From positions 1-21,775 of the forward strand of contig DASSPI010000052.1 of the NCBI GenBank assembly GCA_035699705.1: DNA of 21,775 bases, in the 5' to 3' direction. A program made the translations under genes and the position numbers. Shown piece by piece: positions 7,192 through 15,128 of the stretch (positions are counted from its first letter, which is position 1; each line of letters starts with the position of its first letter). Below the pieces are notes generated by a model. It searched no databases. It saw only the letters and a list, made by a program, of their open reading frames with translations, and had not been told where the DNA came from. Source of the stretch: CANKHA01 sp035699705. GTDB taxonomy: Bacteria > Pseudomonadota > Alphaproteobacteria > Rhizobiales > Xanthobacteraceae.

Positions 7192-8801
7192 CGGCGGGGG
7201 CGCACGCCGAGGCGGATCAGTCCATCCGCGGCCTCCTTGAAATTCGGCTCCAAGGCGATCGCGCGGCGGAAATCGGCAATGGCCTTGTCGCGCTCGCGCA
7301 GCTTTTCGTAGATCAAGCCGCGCGTGCTGAAAGCCGGCGCTTTCTTGCCGTCGAGCTGGATCGATTTGTCGATATCGGCAAGCGCGTCCTTGTCGCGGCC
7401 GGCGAATTGCAGCGCGGAGGCGCGGTTGAACAGCGGCAATGCATTATCGGGCGCCAGCTCCACCGCCTTGCTGTAGTCTGCGATGGCGCGCTCGTAATCC
7501 TTTTTCTCCAGAAAGGCATTGCCGCGGTTGTTGAAGGCCTGGAAGTATTGCGGATCCAGTTTCAGCGCCTGATCGTAATCCGCGATCGCCCGGTCATAGT
7601 TGCCCTGTTCCGCGAAGGCATTGCCGCGGTTGTTGAAAACTGCGGCATTGCGGCGGTCGAGCCCGATGGCGCGGTCGAAATCGGCAATGGCACGCTCCAG
7701 ATCGCCGCGCCGGCGCAAGGCCATGGCGCGGTTGTAATAGGCCGCCGCATATTTCGGATCGAGCCGGATCGCCTGGTTATAGTCGGCCAGCGCGCGGCCG
7801 CGGTCGCCTTTTTCGTCATGGGCGTTGCCGCGGTTGTTGTAAGCGGTGGCGCGCTGGGGATCGAGCCGGATCACCTCGCTGAAATCGGCAATGGCGCGCG
7901 CGTAATCACCCTTGTGGTGGAGCAGGAGGCCGCGTTCCTCACGCGCCTTGACGTGAGAGGGATCGAGTTTGATCGCCTGCTCGAAATCGGCGAGCGCGCG
8001 ATCGGTCTCACCTTGCCGCCGCAGCGCGATGCCGCGGTTGAGATAGGCAAGCGCGTCGTTCGGGTCGAGCTTGATGGCTTCGGCATAATCCGCCAGCGCG
8101 TGCTTGGGCTCACCGCTGTCGTCATGGGCGTTGCCGCGGCTGAGGAAAGCGCGGGCGAACTTGGGGCTGAGCCGGATTGCCTGGTCGAAGCTTGCGATGG
8201 CGCGCTCGTAATTTTTCTTGTCGTACCAGGCCAGTCCACGGTTGTTGTGGGCGGGCGCGAAATTCGGATCGAGCGCAATGGCCTTGTCGAAATCCGCGAG
8301 CGCGCGGTCGGTCGCCCCGCGGTCGCGCCAGATGCCGCCGCGGTTGTTGTAACTTGCAGCGTCTTTCGGATGCGTCCGGATCGCGCGCTCAAAATCGGCC
8401 AGGGCTTGCTCGCGGTCGCCTCTCTCGGCATAGCTCAGGCCGCGCCGGTTCAGCGCTTCGAGATGCCCGGCGTCGAGCTTCAGTACCTGACCATAATCGT
8501 CGATGGCGGCCTGCAGCTCGCGCTTTTCGCGCTGCGCGTCGCCGCGCGCCAGATAAAAGCCGATGAGTTCGTCCCTGCGCGCGCCGGATTTGCCGATGAG
8601 CGCCGAGCAGGCTTCGATCCGCTTGTCGAGACCGACCGCGGCTTCGCCGAGACAGTGCTGCCGTTCGGAAGCCGGCTCGGAGGTTTTCTGCGCCTGTGCC
8701 GGGAGGGCCGTCATTCCGGACCCCCAGGCGACGACCGCCCCTGCCAGGAGGGCGAGCGGCCGGGCAGCCGGGCGGAGCGGGGGAATCGTCAAAGGCGGCA
8801 T
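7188..8801 (-). CDS. Exported protein with 13 TPR repeats
   Basis: The 537-residue protein has a signal peptide (PLALLAGAVVAWGSGMTALPAQA, ending near residue 37), a short Cys-containing cap, then about 13 consecutive 34-residue TPR units to the end. The units share N-N-R-G-N-A at their start and A-L/I-A-D-F/Y-x-x-A-I-x-L-D-P at their end, typical of the canonical TPR superhelix. Known role: TPRs bind peptides and scaffold protein complexes; here the location is probably periplasmic. The repeats are close enough that the DNA shows a 102-bp periodicity. The start at 8801 is chosen because it begins the signal peptide, but the frame is open to ATG codons at 8852 and 8864, and no strong ribosome site decides. 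It is divergent from guaB and coupled to the MFS gene behind it. Confidence 0.88.
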   Translation of the reverse strand: MPPLTIPPLRPAARPLALLAGAVVAWGSGMTALPAQAQKTSEPASERQHCLGEAAVGLDKRIEACSALIGKSGARRDELIGFYLARGDAQREKRELQAAIDDYGQVLKLDAGHLEALNRRGLSYAERGDREQALADFERAIRTHPKDAASYNNRGGIWRDRGATDRALADFDKAIALDPNFAPAHNNRGLAWYDKKNYERAIASFDQAIRLSPKFARAFLSRGNAHDDSGEPKHALADYAEAIKLDPNDALAYLNRGIALRRQGETDRALADFEQAIKLDPSHVKAREERGLLLHHKGDYARAIADFSEVIRLDPQRATAYNNRGNAHDEKGDRGRALADYNQAIRLDPKYAAAYYNRAMALRRRGDLERAIADFDRAIGLDRRNAAVFNNRGNAFAEQGNYDRAIADYDQALKLDPQYFQAFNNRGNAFLEKKDYERAIADYSKAVELAPDNALPLFNRASALQFAGRDKDALADIDKSIQLDGKKAPAFSTRGLIYEKLRERDKAIADFRRAIALEPNFKEAADGLIRLGVRPRR

Positions 8802-8981
8802 TGTTTTCAATCTAGGCGGCAGCGGACGATCCTGCCAGTTATGGCGGGTCATGCCGGAAAACATGGGCTTTAGCGAGCTCCGGAGCGGAACGCTCTAGGA
8901 ATCACCGCGCCGCCATGCTAACGACCTCCGCCAACCCAAAAGCGGGTTTCGACCGGGGCGGGAATATCGTTTCCGCCGGAT

Positions 8982-8999
8982 CAGGGGCATTATCCCCTG
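8982..8999 (+). promoter_or_regulatory. Small inverted repeat in the guaB leader
   Basis: CAGGGG and CCCCTG form a perfect 6-bp inverted repeat around the loop CATTAT, 53 bp before the chosen guaB start and within the divergent space shared with the TPR gene. It could be an operator or an mRNA hairpin. There is no U-run after it, so it is not a Rho-independent terminator. The function is speculative. Confidence 0.3.
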
Positions 9000-9052
9000 C
9001 CGTCGAACGCGCGCATCGGGCGCCCGTCGGGGGCGCGGGAGCGGAGTTGGCC

Positions 9053-10546
9053 ATGGCCGCGAAATCCAGAGAACCACCGCGCGAGGCGCTGACCTTCGAC
9101 GACGTGCTGTTGAAGCCGGGGCTGTCGGACACGCTGCCGTCGGAAGCCGATATCCGCTCGCGCATCACGCGCACCATTGCGCTGAACGTTCCGATCATCG
9201 CCTCCGCCATGGATACCGTGACGGAATCGCAGATGGCGATCGCCATGGCGCAGGGCGGCGGGCTCGGCGTCCTCCACCGCAACATGGATCCGGAGCAGCA
9301 GGCCGCGCAGGTGCGGCAGGTGAAGAAGTTCGAATCCGGAATGGTGGTGAACCCGGTCACCATTCATCCCGAGGCGACCTTGGCGGAAGCGCTCGCGCTG
9401 ATGCGGGACAACCGCATCTCCGGCATTCCGGTGGTTGAGCGCGGCACCAATGGCGCGCCCGGCAAGCTTGTCGGCATTCTCACCAACCGCGACGTGCGCT
9501 TCGCCACCGACCCGCGCCAGAAGATCTCCGAGCTGATGACCAAGGATGGGCTCATCACCGTGCGCGAGGGCGTCGGGCAGGACGAAGCCAAGCGCTTGCT
9601 GCATCAGCACCGGATCGAGAAGCTGTTGGTGGTTGACGCGCAATACCGCTGCGTCGGGCTGGTCACCGTCAAAGACATCGAAAAGGCGGTCGCCAATCCG
9701 AATGCCTGCAAGGACGATCAGGGCCGCTTGCGTGTCGCCGCCGCCACCACCGTCGGCGACAAGGGTTTTGAGCGCACCGAGCGGCTGATCGATGCCGGCG
9801 TGGACCTGGTCGTCGTCGATACCGCCCACGGCCATTCCAGGCATGTGCTGGCTGCCGTCGAGCGCATCAAGCGGCAATCCAATGCGGTGCAGGTGGTGGC
9901 CGGCAATATCGCCACCAGCGAGGGCGCGAAGGCGCTGATCGATTCCGGCGCGGACGCCATCAAGGTCGGCATCGGCCCAGGCTCGATCTGCACCACGCGC
10001 GTCGTTGCCGGCGTCGGCGTGCCGCAGCTCACGGCGGTGATGGACGCGGTGGAAGCCGCCCGCGCCACCAACACGCCGGTGATCGCCGATGGCGGCATCA
10101 AATATTCCGGCGATCTGGCCAAGGCGCTTGCAGCCGGCGCCGATTGCGCGATGATCGGCTCGCTGCTCGCGGGCACCGACGAGACGCCGGGTGAGGTCTT
10201 TCTCTATCAGGGCCGCTCCTACAAAACCTATCGCGGCATGGGCTCGGTGAGCGCGATGGCGCGCGGCTCCGCCGACCGCTATTTCCAGCAGGACATCAAG
10301 GACAGCCTGAAGCTGGTGCCGGAAGGCGTGGAAGGGCAGGTGCCTTACAAAGGCGCGGCCTCCACCGTGCTGCATCAACTGGCGGGCGGTTTGCGCGCGG
10401 CGATGGGCTATGTCGGAGCGAAGAACCTGCAGGAACTGCACCAGAAGGCGGAGTTCGTGCGCATCTCCAGCGCCGGCCTGCGCGAGAGCCACGTGCATGA
10501 CGTGACGATCACGCGCGAAAGCCCGAATTATCCGGGAAGGGGCTAG
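9053..10546 (+). CDS. guaB: Inosine-5'-monophosphate dehydrogenase GuaB
   Basis: GuaB oxidises IMP to XMP with NAD+, the committed step to guanine nucleotides, in the cytoplasm. The 497-residue protein starts EALTFDDVLLKPG and carries the inserted CBS pair (about residues 97-215, with GILTNRDVRF and GLVTVKDIEKA). It then has DTAHGHS, the active-site loop GPGSICTTR with catalytic Cys313, IADGGIKYSGD, and the flap region YRGMGSVSAM. Length is normal for the bacterial enzyme. The ATG at 9053 has GGAG in front and gives the family N-terminus. A longer frame from 8915 would add 46 residues I do not recognise. Its TAG stop shares the four bases CTAG with the stop of the convergent gene. Confidence 0.97.
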   Translation: MAAKSREPPREALTFDDVLLKPGLSDTLPSEADIRSRITRTIALNVPIIASAMDTVTESQMAIAMAQGGGLGVLHRNMDPEQQAAQVRQVKKFESGMVVNPVTIHPEATLAEALALMRDNRISGIPVVERGTNGAPGKLVGILTNRDVRFATDPRQKISELMTKDGLITVREGVGQDEAKRLLHQHRIEKLLVVDAQYRCVGLVTVKDIEKAVANPNACKDDQGRLRVAAATTVGDKGFERTERLIDAGVDLVVVDTAHGHSRHVLAAVERIKRQSNAVQVVAGNIATSEGAKALIDSGADAIKVGIGPGSICTTRVVAGVGVPQLTAVMDAVEAARATNTPVIADGGIKYSGDLAKALAAGADCAMIGSLLAGTDETPGEVFLYQGRSYKTYRGMGSVSAMARGSADRYFQQDIKDSLKLVPEGVEGQVPYKGAASTVLHQLAGGLRAAMGYVGAKNLQELHQKAEFVRISSAGLRESHVHDVTITRESPNYPGRG

Positions 10547-11268
10547 TTCTCGTCGGCCCAGTCGGCGCGGTAGCGGATCTCGTAATCGTCGGCAGCGGTT
10601 GCGCGCCGCGCCTGCGGCTTGCCCGGCTCGCCGATATAGTCCGCGCGCTGCCAGGCGGAAAATTCCGGCGAATGTTTTGGCGCGGCGGCGAGCTTGATGC
10701 TGAACAGCACGTCGGTCTTGTCCGGCATGGTCATCACCAGCATGCGCTGCGAGCTGCGGTAATACATTTCCACCAGGCCCACGAGGACCGGACGGCCGCC
10801 GTCGTCCCGCGTGGCCTCGCGCTGGATCAGCGCCGGCATCCGGTTCTTGCCGGTCTGCAGCTCGATCGGCGATTCGTTTGCGCCGGGCGACGCGGCGCCG
10901 GCCGGCAACCGGATTTCGAAGGCGAGTTGCGGCGCGGCGCCATTCGGATTGACCATATCCTGCGACAGATAAAGCACGCCGATGCCTGCTGCAGCGATCA
11001 GCGCGACGCCGACCGCCACCAGGCCTAGCCGGCCGGCGATGGCGCCGAAACCCTGATGCCCGCGCTTGCGCAAGACCAGGACGGCGCCGAGCACGAGACC
11101 GAGCAAGCCGCCGATCGGGCCGCCGATAAAGACGGCGAAATAGCCTGAGGCACCTTCGAAACTTGAAATGCCCAGGATCGGCGCCAGCACGGCCGCGGTG
11201 GCCATACCAAGGCCTGCTCCGATAGCCCCGCCCACGATGGCGGCAAGGAGTGCAAGCAGGTAGGTCAT
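10543..11268 (-). CDS. Uncharacterised membrane-anchored protein
   Basis: The 241-residue protein has two Gly/Ala-rich membrane hairpin-like segments (about residues 1-28 and 38-60) and a third (about 75-98). A soluble domain follows, with short beta-like segments including LAFEIRLPAGA, RPVLVGLVEMYYR, MLVMTMPDKTDVLFSIKL and the C-terminal YEIRYRADW. I do not recognise a named family; it fits conserved hypothetical proteins with an exoplasmic C-terminal domain. The ATG at 11268 has a GGGGGGA stretch before it. An alternative start at 11286 and a longer frame to 11361 have weaker sites. It is convergent with guaB (shared CTAG stop) and divergent from the MAPEG gene. Confidence 0.72.
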   Translation of the reverse strand: MTYLLALLAAIVGGAIGAGLGMATAAVLAPILGISSFEGASGYFAVFIGGPIGGLLGLVLGAVLVLRKRGHQGFGAIAGRLGLVAVGVALIAAAGIGVLYLSQDMVNPNGAAPQLAFEIRLPAGAASPGANESPIELQTGKNRMPALIQREATRDDGGRPVLVGLVEMYYRSSQRMLVMTMPDKTDVLFSIKLAAAPKHSPEFSAWQRADYIGEPGKPQARRATAADDYEIRYRADWADEN

Positions 11269-11370
11269 CGCGGTCCCCCCGGACATGACGCTTTCTTTAT
11301 TCTCTATCAGCCGGTAGAAAAGTCCACGCCGCCGCGCACAACCGCGGAACTGGCCAATCATGAGCCTCGC

Positions 11371-11793
11371 ATGTCATACCAGATGATTCTTGCGCCGCTA
11401 TTCGTGCAGGTGCTGCTTACCCTCTTCGTCGCCTACATGCTCGCCGGCCACCGTATGCGCGCCGCGTTGCGGGGCGATGTGCCGGATCGGGTGGCGTTGC
11501 GCGAGCCGAACTGGCCGCCCCACGTTCGCCAGGTCGAAAACAACTATTTGAACCAGTTCGAACTGCCGGTTCTATTTTATCTCCTGACCATTCTCGCCAT
11601 CATCACCCGCCACGCCGACCTGTTCTTTGTATTGATGGCCTGGGTTTTTGTCGTCCTGCGCATCTTCCACGCTTATGTGCATCTGACGAGCAATGTGTTG
11701 CGCGTGCGGGGCATGCTGTTCGTGGCCGGTGCGATCGTGCTGACGATCATGTGGGTCGTGTTCATCATCCGGATCATGCTCGGGTTGCCATGA
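11371..11793 (+). CDS. MAPEG family membrane protein
   Basis: The 140-residue protein has four hydrophobic segments (about residues 5-24, 66-82, 86-104 and 112-137). Between the first two lies the charged loop containing RQVENNYLNQFELPVLFYLL, the conserved MAPEG signature E-N-x-x-x-N-x-x-E-x-P. Known family: eukaryotic MAPEG proteins act in glutathione and eicosanoid metabolism, but the role of bacterial ones is mostly unknown. Its stop overlaps the start of the RsmB-like gene in ATGA (11790-11793), so the two are probably co-translated. The ribosome site before 11371 is weak. Confidence 0.85.
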   Translation: MSYQMILAPLFVQVLLTLFVAYMLAGHRMRAALRGDVPDRVALREPNWPPHVRQVENNYLNQFELPVLFYLLTILAIITRHADLFFVLMAWVFVVLRIFHAYVHLTSNVLRVRGMLFVAGAIVLTIMWVVFIIRIMLGLP

Positions 11794-13088
11794 CGCCGGC
11801 CGCCCGGCTTTCCGCCGCCATCGAAGTGCTTGCCGACATCGAGGCGCGCCGCCGTCCCGCCAGCGACGCGCTGAAGGATTGGGGCCTGTCGCACCGCTTC
11901 GCCGGATCGGGCGACCGCGCCGGTATCGCCGGTCTCGTTTACGACGCGCTGCGCCGCCGCGCCTCCAGCGCCCATGTCATGGGCGAGGCGACCCCGCGCG
12001 CGATCGTCATCGGAATGCTGAAGCTGGAGCGCGGCTTCGACAATGACGCCATCGCCAAACTGTTCGACGGATCGCGCTTTGCGCCGGAACCGCTGACGGA
12101 AGCGGAAGCCGCCGCGCTGGAAAGCGCTTCGCTCGCCGGCGCGCCGCCTCACGTCGCGGGCGATTATCCGGAATGGCTCGATCCGCACTTCGCGCGCGTC
12201 TTCGGCGACGAACGCGCGGAGGAGGGAGCGGCGCTCGCCTCCCGCGCGCCGGTCGATCTGCGCGTCAACACGCTGAAGGCCAGCCGCGATGACGCCGCCG
12301 GCGCGCTCGCGGATCTGAAGGCCGAGCCGACGCGCTGGTCACCGGTCGGGCTGCGGATCAAGCTCGACGCCGGCGCCAAAAGCCCGGCGATCCATGCCGA
12401 GCATGCCTTCATCAAGGGGCTGATCGAAATCCAGGACGAAGGCTCGCAGCTCGCCGCGCTGTTGGCGGGCGGCAAGCCGGGCGAACAGGTGGTCGACCTC
12501 TGCGCCGGGGCTGGCGGCAAGACTTTGGCGCTGGCGGCGGCGATGGAAAACCACGGGCAGATTTATGCCACCGATACCGACAAGCGCCGGCTCGCGCCGA
12601 TCCATGACCGGCTCGACCGCTCCGGCGCGCGCAATGTGCAGGTGCGCCCACCCAAATCGGTGGGCAACGAGCTGGCCGATCTGGAGGGCCGCATCGACCT
12701 GGTGCTGATCGACGCGCCCTGCACCGGCACCGGTTCCTGGCGGCGCAATCCGGACGCCAAATGGCGGATGCGGCCGGGCGCGCTCGAATTGCGGATGAAG
12801 GAACAGGCGGCGATCCTGGACCGCGCGGTAGGCCTGCTGAAGCCGAAAGGCCGCATTGCCTATGTCACCTGCTCGGTGCTGGACGAGGAGAACGGCGCGC
12901 AGATCCGCGGTTTTCTCGCCCGCCACGCAGGCTTCGCCCCGGTCCCGCCGGGCGAGGTGATGAACGCGCTGGGCGAGCGCGCCTTTCTGTTCCGTCGCGC
13001 GGTGCTCACTTCCGACGAAGGCTTGTTGATGACCCCACGCCGCACCGACACGGACGGGTTCTACGTCGCCATGCTGGCGCGCCGATAA
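11790..13088 (+). CDS. RsmB/NOL1/NOP2/sun-family RNA m5C methyltransferase
   Basis: This 432-residue cytoplasmic enzyme methylates a cytosine in RNA using S-adenosylmethionine. An N-terminal helical NusB-like region (about residues 1-145) is followed by a catalytic Rossmann domain. The SAM motif is VVDLCAGAGGK (234-244), and the two catalytic Cys lie in DAPC (308-311) and TCS (360-362), with GTGSWRRNPD after the first. The likely target is 16S rRNA (C967-like position), but paralogues with other RNA targets exist, so no gene symbol is given. It overlaps the MAPEG stop and converges on an exported-protein gene with two bases between their stops. In related genomes, as I recall, such a gene lies close to guaA. 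Confidence 0.9.
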   Translation: MTPAARLSAAIEVLADIEARRRPASDALKDWGLSHRFAGSGDRAGIAGLVYDALRRRASSAHVMGEATPRAIVIGMLKLERGFDNDAIAKLFDGSRFAPEPLTEAEAAALESASLAGAPPHVAGDYPEWLDPHFARVFGDERAEEGAALASRAPVDLRVNTLKASRDDAAGALADLKAEPTRWSPVGLRIKLDAGAKSPAIHAEHAFIKGLIEIQDEGSQLAALLAGGKPGEQVVDLCAGAGGKTLALAAAMENHGQIYATDTDKRRLAPIHDRLDRSGARNVQVRPPKSVGNELADLEGRIDLVLIDAPCTGTGSWRRNPDAKWRMRPGALELRMKEQAAILDRAVGLLKPKGRIAYVTCSVLDEENGAQIRGFLARHAGFAPVPPGEVMNALGERAFLFRRAVLTSDEGLLMTPRRTDTDGFYVAMLARR

Positions 13089-13090
13089 CC

Positions 13091-13861
13091 CTAATCAGCC
13101 TGATCGAAGGCCGCGATCTTCCATTCGCCTTTGGCGGTGCGCGCATAGCACAGCGAATCGTTGACGAAGGACCGCGCGGCCTCGCTCGGGATCCAACCGC
13201 TCTTGCCCGATGGCAACAGGACCTCCAGATGGGTGATCGCCGTGTTTTGTGCACCCTTGGGATGGCTGCTCAAGATTGGTAGTGCGACGGTGCCAACCTT
13301 TCCTACGGTGGCGCCGCTGCCGGGGGCTGCGGTTGCGACTGTCTCCGCCAGAGTGAAATACCAGTCGAGGGCATCCTTATCGCCGATTTTCGTCTTCGCC
13401 TTCTCCAAGCTTTCGTCGTCCTGCACGCTGCCCATGATCGGGCCACAGATCAGATTGCCCACATCCTGAGAATACTTCCCGTCTGCAGCAAAGGCCGCCA
13501 GTTTGTCCCAGTAGGGGCCTTCCGGCACGGGGCCGTCATTGTCCTGGCCATAGTCGCGGAAGCCGAATGCCACCTTGAAATTGTGGACGGCATCGCGGCC
13601 CATGTCGAATTGGTCGCTCGGCGAATTCTGCGATAGCCAGACAAAGGTCGGACCGACGAGTGCGGCTAGCGCTTCGGCGTCCTTTTTGGCGACGGCGTCG
13701 ACGAAGGCTTTACGCATGTTTTCCAACGCGGCGTCCACCTGGACCGCCTCGGGCACGGCCACCTTTACTTCCTGATAAGAGACTTTCTTGACCTGCGCGA
13801 ACGACTGGTTGCTGACGGCGAGAGCCGATAGTATTACGGCAAAAATCAGCAAAGCGCGCAT
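13091..13861 (-). CDS. Exported protein with SnoaL-like and SH3-like regions
   Basis: The 256-residue protein starts with a clear signal peptide (MRALLIFAVILSALAVSNQSFAQ, cleavage near residue 22). The middle part AALENMRKAFVDAVAKKDAEALAALV, followed by FVWLS, resembles the helix-strand start of SnoaL/NTF2-like domains. The C-terminal part (HLEVLLPSGKSGWIPSEAAR, then GEWKIAAFDQ) resembles a bacterial SH3-like domain with a catalytic-free binding role. Both domain readings are by eye and unproven. Two Cys are visible (CGPIMG and SLCYAR). It is the last of three exported-protein genes in one orientation, 43 bp after the previous one, which suggests they are made together. No function is assigned. 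Confidence 0.72.
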   Translation of the reverse strand: MRALLIFAVILSALAVSNQSFAQVKKVSYQEVKVAVPEAVQVDAALENMRKAFVDAVAKKDAEALAALVGPTFVWLSQNSPSDQFDMGRDAVHNFKVAFGFRDYGQDNDGPVPEGPYWDKLAAFAADGKYSQDVGNLICGPIMGSVQDDESLEKAKTKIGDKDALDWYFTLAETVATAAPGSGATVGKVGTVALPILSSHPKGAQNTAITHLEVLLPSGKSGWIPSEAARSFVNDSLCYARTAKGEWKIAAFDQAD

Positions 13862-13904
13862 AAGGTATTCTCCAGTTTCGCCGGCAAGGTCGCCGCCGTT
13901 CGCA

Positions 13905-15044
13905 TCACTTCTTCTGCGCAGTCGTCTTTTTCTTCGCCGGTGCGGGCTTGGGCTTGGACTTGGGTTTCGGCACCGGCGTGCTTTCCATTTGCTTTTCGTC
14001 GGTATCGTAAAGATATTCCGGCTCTACCAGGAAACAGGCATAGTAGAGCTCGGCGGCCAATTCCTTGTTTTCTGCGCAGTCGTGAAAGATCAGCAGGTCT
14101 TCTTCGTCGCGATAGTGCAAATAGGGGCTGATCATGAAGCGCGTTTGGCCATCCGGCGAGGCGCCGAACCGGTCAATGCGCCCTTTCAGCTCCGGTGCGA
14201 CTTCCAGAAGAGCGCTGCGAAGCGATTCTCCCTGGATAAAGTTGTCCGGTAATTGATCGAATGGCCCGTCGAAATAATTATTGACGCGCGCGTTACCCTC
14301 GAAAATGCCGATCAGGATCTTCCGCTCAATCCGATGATCGCGGTAGAACGCCATCCCGGTGCGCTTGCCGATGACGATGCGGTCGCTCGCTGTGGTGCGG
14401 ACGAAAGTATCGGTGAGCGCGCTTTCATCCAGAATGTAGTGGAAGAGTTTGAGCTTGGTGTTGTAGACGAGAAAAAATCTGACCGCGGAATCGTCGAATA
14501 CCGGGCCGATATAGCGCTCGTCTGCCGCGAGTAGGCTGGCCGGCGGCGCCACCGTCGATAAATTATTGAGCTCGAACACCACGGTCTTTGGGCCGTAGGA
14601 CACCCGGTAGAGCAGCGGCTCGAGCTTCTCGACGGTAACGCCATCCTTGGCCCCCAACAGCTGATAGTGCACGGCATCCTCGCCCTTCCACTCGGCGAAA
14701 TCCGCCGAGAAGGCGAAGTGCACCAGGCCCTGATCGCGGTTCTCGGTCGCGAGCCGAATGTTGCCGGCATATGGCGTGCTGTTATGCACAAAGCGGAAGT
14801 AATAATAATTTTCGGTGGGATAGACTTTGACGCGGTCCGGCAGGCTGCCAAGCACGAAAGCGAAAACCGCCTTGGTATCGTCGATCTGCAGTGTGCTCTT
14901 GCGCAGCACATCCTCGACATAGCTTTGATGGGTAAAAAGCCGTGGAAGCGCCGCCGTATCGTCGGCGAGCGCTGGCCATGCCAGAGCCGTTGTCAGCGCG
15001 GCGAGGGCGGACAGCCGTCCCGCGATCCGGCGGACGAAGTCCAT
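13905..15044 (-). CDS. Exported protein of unknown function with Lys/Pro/Ala-rich tail
   Basis: From the ATG at 15044 the protein has 379 residues: a signal peptide (RRIAGRLSALAALTTALAWPALA, ending near residue 27), a long body without a recognised domain, and a basic low-complexity tail (PVPKPKSKPKPAPAKKKT). The body is rich in aromatic and charged residues (YPTENYYYFRFVHNSTPYAG) and contains FMISPYLHYRDEEDLLIFHDCAENKELAAELYYACFL, whose two Cys could pair. The tail could bind anionic surface polymers or nucleic acid; that is a guess. The frame also opens at 15116, giving 403 residues, but the later start puts the signal peptide at the N-terminus. It lies 84 bp behind the hexapeptide-array gene on the same strand. 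Confidence 0.7.
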   Translation of the reverse strand: MDFVRRIAGRLSALAALTTALAWPALADDTAALPRLFTHQSYVEDVLRKSTLQIDDTKAVFAFVLGSLPDRVKVYPTENYYYFRFVHNSTPYAGNIRLATENRDQGLVHFAFSADFAEWKGEDAVHYQLLGAKDGVTVEKLEPLLYRVSYGPKTVVFELNNLSTVAPPASLLAADERYIGPVFDDSAVRFFLVYNTKLKLFHYILDESALTDTFVRTTASDRIVIGKRTGMAFYRDHRIERKILIGIFEGNARVNNYFDGPFDQLPDNFIQGESLRSALLEVAPELKGRIDRFGASPDGQTRFMISPYLHYRDEEDLLIFHDCAENKELAAELYYACFLVEPEYLYDTDEKQMESTPVPKPKSKPKPAPAKKKTTAQKK

Positions 15045-15128
15045 CGCGCCCGCAACAGAACCGAAATGCTGGGCCCACGCCGTCTGCCGCGCCTCACTCA
15101 CAATCGATATTCCCATTCCACTTCATTG

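Noticed and set aside
6334..8873. Long forward frames opposite the MFS and TPR genes (6334-7311 and 7407-8873)
   Set aside because: They mirror the MFS codons and the TPR repeats; their apparent repeat pattern has no independent protein signature.
8915..9052. Upstream N-terminal extension of GuaB
   Set aside because: The added 46 residues match no part of IMP dehydrogenase as known, whereas the ATG at 9053 has GGAG and gives the normal start.
8990..10498. A 502-codon reverse frame opposite guaB
   Set aside because: It is a GC-rich shadow of the well-supported guaB reading; its protein is His/Asp/Gly-rich without a domain pattern.
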